NCBI GenBank assembly: GCA_028870275.1
Contig: JAGWPY010000017.1
Location: 1 to 54,040 of the forward strand
Direction of reading: 5' to 3'
DNA length: 54,040 nt
DNA from: Gammaproteobacteria bacterium
GTDB lineage: Bacteria > Pseudomonadota > Gammaproteobacteria > Steroidobacterales > Steroidobacteraceae
Part shown: positions 1-8,730 of the stretch, piece after piece
Numbering within the stretch: the first letter of the stretch is position 1
How the letters are laid out: the number at the start of each line of letters is the position of its first letter
Notes under the pieces: model-generated
What the model saw: the letters and a program-made list of their open reading frames with translations, nothing else
What the model was told of the DNA's origin: nothing
Databases searched by the model: none
Translations under genes and position numbers: made by a program

Positions 1-713
1 ATGTAGGTCCAATACTCGCCCCGTGGTTCGAGCCGATAACCCGAGAAATCGATCAACTGCACGAGCTCGCGGTGCGCGGGCCCGGAGTATTCGAAATGAT
101 AGCCTTCGATCGAATTCTCCTGGATCACCTTCCAGTTCGCCGCGACCGGCACGTCGACCTCCTCGACCAGTTCCAGCTCGTCGAGGTCCGGAAGGAAGCG
201 GCGCAGTTGCGCGTCCGCCTCCGGCGCCATCGCGGCGACCGGTTTGGCCGATGGGTCCAGATTGACGAATACGAACGATCCGAAGGTCTCGACCCGCACG
301 GATTTGAGGGCGTGATCGGCGCGGCGGAACTGCGCCATCTGCGCCGTGCAAGGAGCGCCGCGCAGCGATCCGTCGAGGGCGTAGGTCCAGGCGTGGTAGG
401 GGCAGGTCACCACCGGCGAGCGACCCCGGCGTGCCTGCAGCAGCCGATTGCCGCGGTGCTGGCATACGTTGTGGAAGGCGCGCAGCTGTCCGTCCCGGCC
501 GGAGATGACCAGCACGCTCTGATCGAAGATGTCCTGGGTCACGAAAGCCCCGGGCTCGCGCAGTTCGTTGCGATGCGCGACCAGGTGCCAGGAGCGCATG
601 AAGATGCGCTCCCGCTCGCGCTCGAATACCTCGGCATCGTAGAAATATCGGGCGGGCAGGCTGTAACCAGCCGCCTGGTCCGTCTCGCTCCAGTCGCTCG
701 CGTCGATGGTCAT
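1..713 (-). CDS. Rieske-type oxygenase alpha subunit, C-terminus cut by window edge
   Basis: This is the first 237 residues of a Rieske non-heme iron oxygenase, running off the window at base 1. The Rieske 2Fe-2S ligands are C84, H86, C104 and H107 (HNVCQHRG and TCPYHAW). The start of the mononuclear iron domain is visible as NWKVIQENSIEGYH, with N200, E203 and H206 and a probable second ligand at H214. The ATG at 713 fits the family start. Relatives N-demethylate or hydroxylate quaternary amines (GbcA, CntA, Stc2) or aromatic rings. Its position beside a GlxA-type regulator and the choline-to-betaine genes suggests a betaine-type substrate, possibly glycine betaine. That is inference, because the substrate pocket lies mostly outside the window. 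It is divergent from the regulator at 833. Confidence 0.85.
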   Translation of the reverse strand, partial: MTIDASDWSETDQAAGYSLPARYFYDAEVFERERERIFMRSWHLVAHRNELREPGAFVTQDIFDQSVLVISGRDGQLRAFHNVCQHRGNRLLQARRGRSPVVTCPYHAWTYALDGSLRGAPCTAQMAQFRRADHALKSVRVETFGSFVFVNLDPSAKPVAAMAPEADAQLRRFLPDLDELELVEEVDVPVAANWKVIQENSIEGYHFEYSGPAHRELVQLIDFSGYRLEPRGEYWTY

Positions 714-776
714 GTCCTCTCCCATGGGTTCGCGTGGGGCGAATCTAGTCCGGGCGCTTTTGACCAGCCTGCTTGA

Positions 777-798
777 TTTCGTCATGCTGGTGACGAAA
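777..798. promoter_or_regulatory. Palindrome between the divergent Rieske and GlxA-type genes
   Basis: Perfect 8-bp inverted arms TTTCGTCA and TGACGAAA are separated by 6 bases. They sit 64 bp upstream of the Rieske start (713) and 35 bp upstream of the regulator start (833). The site is likely an operator for the divergent pair. The binding protein is unknown; the adjacent AraC-type regulator is the first candidate. Confidence 0.5.
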
Positions 799-832
799 AT
801 GCACCCAGCGTCAACGAAGGGAAGCCGCGATC

Positions 833-1831
833 GTGTACAGGCTCGCCTTGGTACTGCTGCCGGATTACTCCCACCTCGAACTCGCCGCCGCGGTCGAACC
901 GCTGTTCGTCGCCAACTGGCTCGCCCAGCAGGCGGTGTTCGCCTGGTCGCTGGTCTCGGTCGACGGCGCGGCGGTTCGCGCCAGCAACGGCATGCTCGTG
1001 CCGGTCGATGGCGCGCTCGCCGCCGCCGACGATTGCGCGTCGGTATTCGTGCTCGCCAGTTTCGATGCGCCGCCGATGGCGCGCGATCCTCGCCTGCTGC
1101 GCTGGCTCAAGCGCCGGGCGCGTGCCGGAGTCGAGATCGGTGGACTGGAGAACGGCACCTTGGCCCTCGCCGAGGCCGGACTCCTCGATGGCCAGCGGGT
1201 CGCCGTTCACTGGGACAACGTGATCGGCTTTGCCGAGCGTCATACGCGCACCCGGCCGGTCGCCCAGCTGTTCGCGCGCGGCGCGCAGCGGATCAGTTGC
1301 GCCGGCGGAGCCGCCGTGCTCGATCTGATGATCGAGTGGATCGCCTGGCGCGGACACTCGGAACTCGCCAGCGAAGTCGCCCAACATCTGTTGCTCGCCC
1401 CGCTGCGCCGGGGCGAGCGCGAGCAACGGGCCGCACGCGCCGAGCCCGACCTCGACAGGGACCCGGTGGTCGCCCACGCGGTCAGGATCATGCGTGAGAC
1501 CTTCGATGCGCCCCTGCCCTGCGGCGAGCTGGCGAGCCGGGTGGGGTTGTCGTTGCGGCAGCTGGAGCGGCGGTTCCGCTCGGCCCTGGGCTCGACGCTC
1601 CTCAAACACTATCGCCAGGTGCGCATCGCCGCGGCCCATCAGCTCCTGCAGCAGACCGAACTGGGGGTACTCGAGGTCGCGATCGCCTGCGGGTTCGCTT
1701 CGACGGAGTACTTCTCCCGGCTCTACCGACGTCAGTTCCACTGTTCGCCGAGCGCGGACCGCCGTCAATCGACGGCGGCGCCCGTCATGCGCGGCAGCCG
1801 CCAAGTCGGCGTCGCGCGGGCGCCACATTGA
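833..1831 (+). CDS. GlxA-family transcriptional regulator (DJ-1/PfpI-like plus AraC helix-turn-helix)
   Basis: This 332-residue protein has a DJ-1/PfpI-like amidotransferase fold at about 1-190 and an AraC-type double helix-turn-helix at about 215-310 (SRVGLSLRQLERRF, then VAIACGFASTEYFSRLYRRQF). The architecture is that of GbdR, CdhR and other GlxA-family activators, which often control betaine, carnitine or arginine catabolism. No catalytic Cys is evident at the nucleophile elbow, as expected for a sensor domain. The start is GTG at 833 with AAGGGAA about 9 bases upstream. It is divergent from the Rieske oxygenase and upstream of the TonB receptor. The stop codon lies inside the first BetI-type palindrome. 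The likely role is activation of the Rieske demethylation genes; the ligand is unknown. Confidence 0.85.
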   Translation: MYRLALVLLPDYSHLELAAAVEPLFVANWLAQQAVFAWSLVSVDGAAVRASNGMLVPVDGALAAADDCASVFVLASFDAPPMARDPRLLRWLKRRARAGVEIGGLENGTLALAEAGLLDGQRVAVHWDNVIGFAERHTRTRPVAQLFARGAQRISCAGGAAVLDLMIEWIAWRGHSELASEVAQHLLLAPLRRGEREQRAARAEPDLDRDPVVAHAVRIMRETFDAPLPCGELASRVGLSLRQLERRFRSALGSTLLKHYRQVRIAAAHQLLQQTELGVLEVAIACGFASTEYFSRLYRRQFHCSPSADRRQSTAAPVMRGSRQVGVARAPH

Positions 1832-1844
1832 ATGACCTTTCAAT
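1827..1844. promoter_or_regulatory. BetI-type palindrome, site A
   Basis: ATTGAATGACCTTTCAAT has perfect 6-bp arms (ATTGAA/TTCAAT) around a 6-base spacer. It matches site B (1913-1930) at 14 of 18 positions. It overlaps the stop codon of the GlxA-type gene and lies just upstream of the candidate -35 of the TonB receptor gene. Confidence 0.6.
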
Positions 1845-1859
1845 CAGGCAGGTGGCTGC

Positions 1860-1888
1860 TTGAAACCGCAGGACGGTTGAGCCAAGAT
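1860..1888 (+). promoter_or_regulatory. Candidate promoter of the TonB-dependent receptor gene
   Basis: TTGAAA (1860-1865) and CAAGAT (1883-1888) are 17 bases apart. The -35 is good and the -10 is poor. The pair lies between two matching palindromes, which is why I list it. Confidence 0.3.
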
Positions 1889-1910
1889 ACGACCCGAGCG
1901 CAACCGGGAC

Positions 1911-1932
1911 GCATTGAGTGGTCATTCAATGC
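1911..1932. promoter_or_regulatory. BetI-type palindrome, site B
   Basis: Arms GCATTGAGTG and CATTCAATGC are separated by 2 bases, with one mismatch, giving a nearly perfect 22-bp palindrome. The core 18-mer at 1913-1930 shares 15 of 18 positions with site C in the betI-betB start region (8494-8511). Its centre is 86 bp from the centre of site A, so the two sites bracket the receptor promoter. Confidence 0.65.
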
Positions 1933-1993
1933 GTTGCGCGTGCGAACTGGCTCTACGGAACTCCACGACAATATTCAACGAAGGGACTAGCCC

Positions 1994-4666
1994 ATGAACT
2001 CCAAGCTCACGATGGCGATTGCCGCGATCCTCGGTGGCGTGTCATTCGGCGCGGCGGCTGCGACCTCTCCGGCACCTGCGGCCGGATCGACCGCGGATGC
2101 CGGACTCGGCTCGCTGCAGGAAATCACGGTGACCGCGCAGCGCCGCTCGGAGAACATGCAGGACGTGCCGATCGCGATGCAGGCGTTCACCGGCAAGTCG
2201 CTCAAACAGCTGAACATCACCACGTTCGACGACTACGTGAAGTACCTGCCGAACGTGTCCACGCAGAACAACGGTCCCGGACAGAACGAGGTGTTCATGC
2301 GCGGCCTGTCGGCCGGCGCCCAGGGCACGCAGGGCAGCGGCTCGACCGCGTTCTTCCCGAACGTGGCGATCTACCTCGACAACCAGTCCGGCCAGTTGCC
2401 GAACCGCAATCTCGACGTGTATGCGGCCGACCTGAACCGGATCGAAGTGCTGGAGGGTCCGCAGGGCACCCTGTTCGGCGCCGGCGCCGAGGCGGGCGTG
2501 ATCCGCTACATCACCAATCAGCCCAAGCTCAACGTGACCGAGGGCAACGTCGACGCCGCCTACAGCGTCACCGCCCATGGCGATCCGAACACCAACGCGA
2601 CCGCCGTGTTGAACCTTCCGCTGATCGACGATCACATGGCGGTGCGCGCGGTGCTCTACAGCGATTCGCGCGGCGGCTACATCGACAACGTACCGGCGAC
2701 CTTCACGCGCCAGAACACCGACATCGGCATTCACTACGCCAACTATCCGGCGGTCAATGGCCAGTGCCCGAACGGCCAGCCGAACGCCGGATATTGCGTG
2801 CCCCCGAACGCCGCTTCGATCAACAACTACAACATCGCGCGCCGCGCGATCAATCCGGTCACCTACAAGGGCGGCCGCGTCGAGGCTCTGTACAAGTTCA
2901 ACGACGACTGGGACGTACTGCTCACCCAGATGTACCAGAACCTCGACTCGCAGGGCGTGTTCTACCAACAGCCGAACGCTTCCGACGGCCAGGCGCTCGC
3001 CCCGCTCGAGGTCACGCTGTTCAATCCGAGCTACAACAAGGACAAGTTCGAGAACACCTCCTGGACCGTCAACGGCAAGCTCGGTTGGGCGAAGCTCGTC
3101 TATACCGGTGGCTACCTCGTGCGCCACATGGAGCAGCTCGGCGACTACACCAATTATTCCCGTGGCGTGTACGCCGACTACTACCAGTGCTACGGTCCGG
3201 GTTCGGGCGGCGATGCGAGCCTCACCTCGACCTGCTTCACGCCGAGCGCGACCTGGCACTCGCTCGAACGCAACGAGCACATGCAGCACGAATTCCGCGT
3301 GAGCACTCCCGATGATTGGCGCACCCGCGCGATCGCCGGCGTCTACTTCGAGACCAACAAGGTCTACGACCAGACCCGCTGGACCTACAAGTCGATCCCG
3401 AACTGCACCTCGACCCTGACCACGGGCTGCCTCTCCGACGTTGGCACCTTCCCGGGCTCGAGCGTCGAGAACCCGGGCGTGCAGCCCGACACGACGTCCT
3501 TCTATCAGGACACGCAGCGCGAGACCAAGCAGCTCGCGTTCTTCGTCTCCGCCGACTACGACATCATTCCGAAGGTGCTGACCGTGACGGTCGGCACCCG
3601 GCACTTCCGCTTCGACAATTCCTCGGCCGGCAGCGTGCTCAGCAGCTTCGGCTGCTTCGAGGCCGGCACGCCGGCGGGCGGCTGCCACAATCCGAACTAC
3701 TCCTACAATCTGAACAGCCTGGGACTGTCCGATACCGAGTCCGGCTGGAAGAGCCGGGCGAACCTCACCTGGCACCTGAACCGCAACGTGATGTTCTATT
3801 ACACCTGGTCGCAGGGCTTCCGGCCGGGCGGCTTCAACCAGAACGGCGGCACGCTGCACATTCTCGACGCCAGCGGCAACTACCAGTACATCCTGCCGAA
3901 GGCCTATCACTCCGACTCGCTGACCAACAACGAGCTGGGTTGGAAGACCGAGTGGCTCGATCACCGCCTGCAGTGGAACGGGGCGATCTATCGCGAGAAC
4001 TGGAACGACGCCCAGATCGCCTTCTTCGATCCGGGCATCGGCCTCGGCAACATCTACTTCGACACGAACGGCCAGAACTTCGTGATCAAGGGCCTGGAGA
4101 CCTCGGTGGTCGCCCGCGTGACCACGGGCCTCACGCTGCAGGGATCGGCGGCATGGAACCAGAGCCGGCAGACCAACTCGCCGGCGCTGATCAACAACGT
4201 GCCGGGCAGTGCCAACTTCGGCAAGCCGATCACCGAGTATTGCCCGTCCGGCCCGACGTCCTGCATCGCGGTCGCCAACCCGTTCGGACCGGTCGGCTCG
4301 CCGAGCGCCAATTCGCCGCCGATGCAGTTCTCGCTGCGCGCGCGCTATGAGTGGTCGATGCAGGATTACAGCTGGTTCGTGCAGGCCGGCGCGGTGCACA
4401 CCGACCACTCGTTCACGCAGGCGGGTTCCGCGCAGTCGTTCGCGCAGTCCGGTTCGATCAGCGGGCGGTTGCGCTGGGAGAACCCGGCCTACACGACCTA
4501 CGATGCCTCGCTGGGCGTCGCCAAGGACCAGTGGAACGCCAAGCTGTTCATCGAGAACCTCACGAACTCCAACGCGAGCGTCAACACGAACAGCGACCAG
4601 TTCATCCTGGCCGAGACGCCGCTGCGGCCGCGCGTGATCGGCGTGTCCTTCGGATACAACTTCTAA
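1994..4666 (+). CDS. TonB-dependent outer membrane receptor
   Basis: This 890-residue protein starts with a signal peptide (residues 1-23, MNSKLTMAIAAILGG then a small-residue cleavage region). A TonB-box-like and plug region follows (EITVTAQRRSENMQDVPIA, FMRGLSAGAQG, IEVLEGPQGTLFGAGAEAGVIRYIT), then a long 22-strand barrel ending in the aromatic YNF terminus. It is the iron-complex/outer membrane receptor type common in Sphingomonas- and Steroidobacter-like bacteria. AAGGGA sits 6 bases before the ATG. It stands alone, convergent with betA, and its promoter is flanked by two palindromes that also occur at betI-betB. That suggests induction by choline or betaine aldehyde, and uptake of a choline-containing or related ligand. 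The ligand cannot be read from sequence. Confidence 0.93.
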   Translation: MNSKLTMAIAAILGGVSFGAAAATSPAPAAGSTADAGLGSLQEITVTAQRRSENMQDVPIAMQAFTGKSLKQLNITTFDDYVKYLPNVSTQNNGPGQNEVFMRGLSAGAQGTQGSGSTAFFPNVAIYLDNQSGQLPNRNLDVYAADLNRIEVLEGPQGTLFGAGAEAGVIRYITNQPKLNVTEGNVDAAYSVTAHGDPNTNATAVLNLPLIDDHMAVRAVLYSDSRGGYIDNVPATFTRQNTDIGIHYANYPAVNGQCPNGQPNAGYCVPPNAASINNYNIARRAINPVTYKGGRVEALYKFNDDWDVLLTQMYQNLDSQGVFYQQPNASDGQALAPLEVTLFNPSYNKDKFENTSWTVNGKLGWAKLVYTGGYLVRHMEQLGDYTNYSRGVYADYYQCYGPGSGGDASLTSTCFTPSATWHSLERNEHMQHEFRVSTPDDWRTRAIAGVYFETNKVYDQTRWTYKSIPNCTSTLTTGCLSDVGTFPGSSVENPGVQPDTTSFYQDTQRETKQLAFFVSADYDIIPKVLTVTVGTRHFRFDNSSAGSVLSSFGCFEAGTPAGGCHNPNYSYNLNSLGLSDTESGWKSRANLTWHLNRNVMFYYTWSQGFRPGGFNQNGGTLHILDASGNYQYILPKAYHSDSLTNNELGWKTEWLDHRLQWNGAIYRENWNDAQIAFFDPGIGLGNIYFDTNGQNFVIKGLETSVVARVTTGLTLQGSAAWNQSRQTNSPALINNVPGSANFGKPITEYCPSGPTSCIAVANPFGPVGSPSANSPPMQFSLRARYEWSMQDYSWFVQAGAVHTDHSFTQAGSAQSFAQSGSISGRLRWENPAYTTYDASLGVAKDQWNAKLFIENLTNSNASVNTNSDQFILAETPLRPRVIGVSFGYNF

Positions 4667-4686
4667 ACAGGGATTGCGGCGAGGCA

Positions 4687-4722
4687 AACCCGCCGCCGGC
4701 GCGAGCGCGCCGGCGGCGGGTT
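4687..4722. terminator. Strong bidirectional hairpin between convergent genes
   Basis: A perfect 16-bp stem (AACCCGCCGCCGGCGC and its complement) closes a 4-base GAGC loop. It lies between the convergent ends of the TonB receptor gene (4666) and betA (4736). There is no long T-tract, so it may act as a weak intrinsic terminator or a 3' stabiliser on both transcripts. Confidence 0.6.
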
Positions 4723-4735
4723 CCGGCGAGCGCGT

Positions 4736-6406
4736 TCAGCGCTGGGCTTCCCGCCAGTTCGTCGGCGCGTGGAACGGGGCGTCCGAGGCCGGCAGCAGGC
4801 CGCGGCCGAGGATGTGGTCGGCCGCCTTCTCGGCGAGCATGATGGTCGGCGCGTTCAGGTTGCCCGTCGTGACCGAGGGCATGATCGAGGAATCGACGAC
4901 CCGCAGCCGCTCCACGCCGTAGACTCTCGTTTCGGGGTCGACCACGGCCATATGATCCTGCGCGGCTCCCATCTTGCACGAACAGGAGGGGTGGTAGGCG
5001 CTCTCCACCTTGTTGCGCACGAACTCGTCGATCTGCTCGTCGGCGACCACCTCGGCGCCCGGTTGTATTTCGCGGCCGCGGAATCGATCGAAGGCCGGTT
5101 GCGCGAAGATCTCGCGGGTCAGGCGCACGCAGGCGCGCATCTCGACCATGTCGTCCGGATGGCTCAGGTAGTTGAACAGGATCTTCGGCTTCTGCATCGG
5201 ATCGGCCGAGGCGAGCCGCACCCAGCCGCGGCTCTTCGAGCGCATCGGGCCGACGTGCGCCTGGAAGCCGTGTTCCTTGGCGAGCGTCGAGCCGTCGTAG
5301 GCCACGGCGAGCGGCAGGAAGTGATACTGAATGTCGGCGTACGGAACCCCGGGCCGGCTGCGGATGAAGCCGCAACTCTCGAAGTGGTTGGTCGCGCCGA
5401 GCCCGTCCTTGAACAGCAGCCAGCGCAGGCCCACCTTGAACTTGCCGAAAGGCTTGATGGAGGGATAGAGGCTTACCGGCTCGCGGCAGGCGACCTGAAA
5501 ATAGAATTCCAGGTGATCCTGCAGGTTCTCGCCGACTCCGGGCAATTCATGCACCACCGCGATACCGTGCTCGCGCAACTCCGCGGCCGGTCCCACACCA
5601 GAGAGCTTGAGCAATTGCGGTGAGTTGATCGGCCCGCCGGAGAGGATCACCTCGCGCGCCGCCCGGGCCACTTCGAGGCGGTCGCCGCGTCGGAACTCGA
5701 CGCCGACCGCCCGCCGTCCCTCGAACAGCACGCGCGTGACCAGCGCGTGGGTGATCACCTGCAGGTTCGGGCGTCGCATCGCCGGGCGCAGGTAGGCGAC
5801 GGCCGCGCTGCAGCGCCGGCCGTTCGCCACCGTCATGTCCATACGGCCGAAGCCTTCCTGCTGCGCGCCGTTGATGTCGCCGGTGCGTGCGTAGCCCGCC
5901 TGTTCGGCCGCGGCCAACCAGGCCGCGTGCAGCGGATTCTCCATGGTGCCGTAACGGGTGCCGAGTGGGCCGCGATCGCCCCGATAGGCATCGCCGCCCT
6001 CGGCGCGGGTCTCGGCGCGCTTGAAGTATGGCAGCACGTCCGCATAGCGCCAGCCCGCCGCGCCCTGTTCGGCCCAGCGCTCGTAGTCCTGGGGATTGCC
6101 GCGTACGTACACGAGGCCGTTGATCGAGGAGGACCCGCCGAGGACCTTGCCGCGCGGCGTATGCATGCGTCGGCCGCCGAGATGCGGTTCGGGTTCCGTG
6201 TGATAGAACCAGTTGTACTTCGGCATGTTCATCGGAATCGACAGCGCCGAGGGCATCTGGATGTAGATCGAGCGGTCCGAACCGCCGTATTCCAGGACCA
6301 GCACGCGATTGCGGCCGTCCGCGCTCAGCCGGTCGGCGAGCACGCAACCGGCCGATCCCGCGCCGACGATCACATAATCGAAGTTCATTTCGCTCACGAT
6401 GCTCAT
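4736..6406 (-). CDS. betA: Choline dehydrogenase (GMC oxidoreductase)
   Basis: This 556-residue FAD enzyme oxidises choline to betaine aldehyde and then betaine at the inner membrane. The dinucleotide-binding motif VGAGSAG is at residues 14-20. GMC signatures follow (GGSSSINGLVYVRG, GPINSPQLLKLSGVG). The active-site region YHPSCSCKMG contains H472, and NLNAP contains N516; their 44-residue spacing equals that of His466 and Asn510 in choline oxidase. Length and N-terminus fit BetA. It follows the betI-betB fusion after a 13-bp gap and is probably co-transcribed with it. AGGAG lies very close to the ATG at 6406, so a start a few codons later (GTG at 6397) is possible. Confidence 0.95.
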   Translation of the reverse strand: MSIVSEMNFDYVIVGAGSAGCVLADRLSADGRNRVLVLEYGGSDRSIYIQMPSALSIPMNMPKYNWFYHTEPEPHLGGRRMHTPRGKVLGGSSSINGLVYVRGNPQDYERWAEQGAAGWRYADVLPYFKRAETRAEGGDAYRGDRGPLGTRYGTMENPLHAAWLAAAEQAGYARTGDINGAQQEGFGRMDMTVANGRRCSAAVAYLRPAMRRPNLQVITHALVTRVLFEGRRAVGVEFRRGDRLEVARAAREVILSGGPINSPQLLKLSGVGPAAELREHGIAVVHELPGVGENLQDHLEFYFQVACREPVSLYPSIKPFGKFKVGLRWLLFKDGLGATNHFESCGFIRSRPGVPYADIQYHFLPLAVAYDGSTLAKEHGFQAHVGPMRSKSRGWVRLASADPMQKPKILFNYLSHPDDMVEMRACVRLTREIFAQPAFDRFRGREIQPGAEVVADEQIDEFVRNKVESAYHPSCSCKMGAAQDHMAVVDPETRVYGVERLRVVDSSIMPSVTTGNLNAPTIMLAEKAADHILGRGLLPASDAPFHAPTNWREAQR

Positions 6407-6419
6407 CGCTCCTGAAGGG

Positions 6420-8510
6420 TCAATACGGCGCGTCGACGTCGCCCATCGCGACGTACACGCTCTTCAACTGCGTATAGTGTTCGATCGCCGCCCTGCCGTT
6501 CTCTCGACCGAGTCCGGAGAGCTTCACGCCGCCGAACGGCAGTTCGATCGGCGTGACGTTGTAGTGGTTGATCCAACAGGTGCCGGCCTGCAGCCGCGCG
6601 ATCACGCGGTGCGCCCGGGTGAGATCGTTGGTGAACACGCCGGCGGCGAGGCCGAACTCGGTGGCGTTTGCACGCGCCACCACGTCGTCCTCGTCCTCGA
6701 ATTCCAGCACCGACATGACCGGCCCGAAGATCTCCTCGCGCACGATGGCCATGTCGTCGTGGCAGCCGTCGAACACCGTCGGTGCGACGAAGTAGCCGTT
6801 GGCGAGGTCGCCCTCGGTGACCCGCCGGCCGCCGATCAGCGCGCGCGCGCCCTCGGCCCTGCCGCGGGCGATGTAGCCCAGGACCTTGTGCATGTGCGCC
6901 TCGCTCACCAGCGGGCCGATCTGCGTGGCGGGATCGAGCGGGTCGCCGATCTTCATCCGCGCCGTGCGCGCGACCAGTCTCTCGAGAAAAGCGGCCTTGA
7001 CGGCGCGGTGCACGAATACGCGCGTGCCGTTCGAGCAGACCTGCCCGGTCGAGTAGAAATTGGCGAGCAGCGCCGCGCTGACCGCGTTGTCGAGCTTGGC
7101 GTCGTCGAAGACGATCAGCGGTGATTTGCCGCCGAGTTCGAGCGTGACGCTCTTGAGCGTCGATGCCGCATCGCTCATCACCGCCTTGCCGGTGCCGACC
7201 TCGCCGGTCAGGGAGACCTTGCGGATGCCCGGGTGCCGCGTGATCAGGCGGCCGGTGTCCGCAAAGCCCTGCACGACCTGGAACACGCCACGCGGCACTC
7301 CCGCCTCGAGGAAGATCTCTTCGAGCTTCACCGCGGTGAGGGGCGTGATCTCCGCCGGCTTGAAGATCATCGCATTGCCGCAGGCGAGCGCCGGCGCGGC
7401 CTTCCAGCAGGCGATCTGCAGAGGGTAGTTCCAGGCGCCGATCCCGGCGACCACACCGAGAGGTTCGCGCCGCGTGTAACCGAAGGCCTGGGGTCCGAGA
7501 TCCACGTGCTCGCCACTCAGCGACTGAGCAAGGGCGGCGAAATACTCGATGCACTCGGCGCCGGACAGGACGTCGACCACGCGGGTCTCCTGAATGGGCT
7601 TGCCGGTGTCCCGGGTCTCGAGCATCGCGAGCTCGTCGTTGCGCTCGCGCAGGAGCGCCGCGGCCTGGCGCAGAACGCGCGCGCGCTGCGCACCGGGCCA
7701 TGCGGCCCACTGCGCCTGCGCCTGCGCCGCCGCGGCCACGGCCGCATCGACCTCGGCGGGACCCGCGACCTCGACGTGCGCGAGCACTTCGCCGGTGGCG
7801 GGATTGATGGTCGCGAAACGTTCGCCCGGTGCGGGTCCGGACGCCTTGGTGGCGGCCTTCGCCGGGTCGAGCCGTTCCTCGACGGCGGCTGCCGCGGAAA
7901 TCGCCTTCAACCGGCCATCCACGAACTCCGTGAGCAAGGCCCGGGCGCTTTCGCTATCGGCTTCCGACCACTCCGACAGCGCCGCGCGCAGCCAGACCCC
8001 GTCGATCATCGCGGCGATCATCGAGGCGATGCTGCGCGCCTCCTCGGGCGGAGCGAGCCGCGCCAGCGAGGCACGAAGATTCGACAGCATGCGCCGCTGA
8101 TAGACCGTTTGGACGCGACGCAGGCCCTCGATCTGCAGGACCTGTCCCCAGAACGCGAGCCAGGCCGTACCGGTCCTGCGGTCGAACTCCGCCGGCGCGA
8201 GATTCGCGTCGATGACCGCCTGGATCCTGCCGCGAGGCGTGTGCGCATGACGCAGACGCGCGCGCACCTGATCGGCCACGCGGCGGGCCAGGGAGCGGAA
8301 CGCCGCCACCAGCAGCCCGTCCTTGTCGCCGAAATAATGTGCCACCAGGCCGGCGGACACCTCGGCGCGCGCGGCGATCTGAGCGAGCGTAGTGCCCGTG
8401 AAGCCGACTTCCGCTAGGCTGTCGATCGTCACCTCGATCAGTTGGCGCCGGCGCATCTCCTCGACCGGTTCCCGGGGCGGATCGATTCGCGAGGTTGAGT
8501 GGGTATTCAA
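6420..8510 (-). CDS. betI-betB: BetI-BetB fusion: TetR-type choline repressor joined to betaine aldehyde dehydrogenase
   Basis: One uninterrupted 696-residue frame joins two proteins that are normally separate. Residues 18-203 form a BetI-like TetR repressor: helix-turn-helix [20 protein letters not shown] at 41-60, then the BetI-type core [10 protein letters not shown]. Residues 204-231 are an Ala/Pro-rich linker. Residues 232-696 are an aldehyde dehydrogenase starting at [11 protein letters not shown], with catalytic E458 (LELGGKSP) and nucleophile C492 (GQVCSNG), the BetB pattern. The first beta-hairpin of a free BetB (the usual YIDG.YV segment) is missing. No internal start could give a complete BetB. 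The start is TTG at 8510, supported by AAGGAGG 8 bases upstream. A palindrome covers the start codon, consistent with autoregulation. The protein could sense choline or aldehyde while making betaine, much as PutA combines repressor and enzymes. The operon continues into betA. Confidence 0.93.
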   Translation of the reverse strand: MNTHSTSRIDPPREPVEEMRRRQLIEVTIDSLAEVGFTGTTLAQIAARAEVSAGLVAHYFGDKDGLLVAAFRSLARRVADQVRARLRHAHTPRGRIQAVIDANLAPAEFDRRTGTAWLAFWGQVLQIEGLRRVQTVYQRRMLSNLRASLARLAPPEEARSIASMIAAMIDGVWLRAALSEWSEADSESARALLTEFVDGRLKAISAAAAVEERLDPAKAATKASGPAPGERFATINPATGEVLAHVEVAGPAEVDAAVAAAAQAQAQWAAWPGAQRARVLRQAAALLRERNDELAMLETRDTGKPIQETRVVDVLSGAECIEYFAALAQSLSGEHVDLGPQAFGYTRREPLGVVAGIGAWNYPLQIACWKAAPALACGNAMIFKPAEITPLTAVKLEEIFLEAGVPRGVFQVVQGFADTGRLITRHPGIRKVSLTGEVGTGKAVMSDAASTLKSVTLELGGKSPLIVFDDAKLDNAVSAALLANFYSTGQVCSNGTRVFVHRAVKAAFLERLVARTARMKIGDPLDPATQIGPLVSEAHMHKVLGYIARGRAEGARALIGGRRVTEGDLANGYFVAPTVFDGCHDDMAIVREEIFGPVMSVLEFEDEDDVVARANATEFGLAAGVFTNDLTRAHRVIARLQAGTCWINHYNVTPIELPFGGVKLSGLGRENGRAAIEHYTQLKSVYVAMGDVDAPY

Positions 8511-8511
8511 T
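8494..8511. promoter_or_regulatory. BetI-type palindrome, site C, over the betI-betB start codon
   Basis: GTTGAGTGGGTATTCAAT matches site B at 15 of 18 positions. The TTG start codon (8508-8510) lies in the right arm. Binding here would block transcription and also cover the translation start region of the DNA, so it fits a self-repressing fusion. Confidence 0.6.
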
Positions 8512-8730
8512 TCGAGCTCCTCCTTGGATCGGGCCGCAACCGCCTGTGGACGCAGGCGGGAATTCCCCTTAAGATCGATCGGCCGTCGATTCCACGAATT
8601 TTATCAATCATTTAGGATCGATTGTGTGAGCGCCGACCCAAGCACGTTAAACGTTTATTCAAGCCGCCGCGCCAGCGCGCCATCATGCCGGCCACGATGG
8701 GCGCGGGTCAAGTTCGGTGCCCCTGCCTCT
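8511..8730. promoter_or_regulatory. Divergent control region between betI-betB and choX-choW
   Basis: This 220-bp AT-enriched stretch must hold both divergent promoters. Visible elements are AAGGAGG for betI-betB, the inverted pair CAATC-N10-GATTG (8605-8624), a TAAAAT box on the minus strand near 8598-8603, and a perfect 10-bp palindrome TAAACGTTTA (8648-8657). I could not assign a confident -35/-10 pair. Confidence 0.45.

Noticed and set aside
2042-4687. A long open minus-strand frame (881 residues) opposite the TonB receptor
   Set aside because: Its composition is Arg/Val/Ala/Gly-rich with no family motif, and the plus-strand product is an unmistakable receptor. It is a by-product of high GC3.
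4687-4722. The GC hairpin as part of a REP-type repeat family
   Set aside because: I found no second copy in the window, so a terminator role is simpler.
8392-8730. Upstream extension of the choX-choW frame back to an ATG at 8392
   Set aside because: It would run through the betI-betB start region and the divergent control region, and it places a non-secretory stretch before the signal helix.
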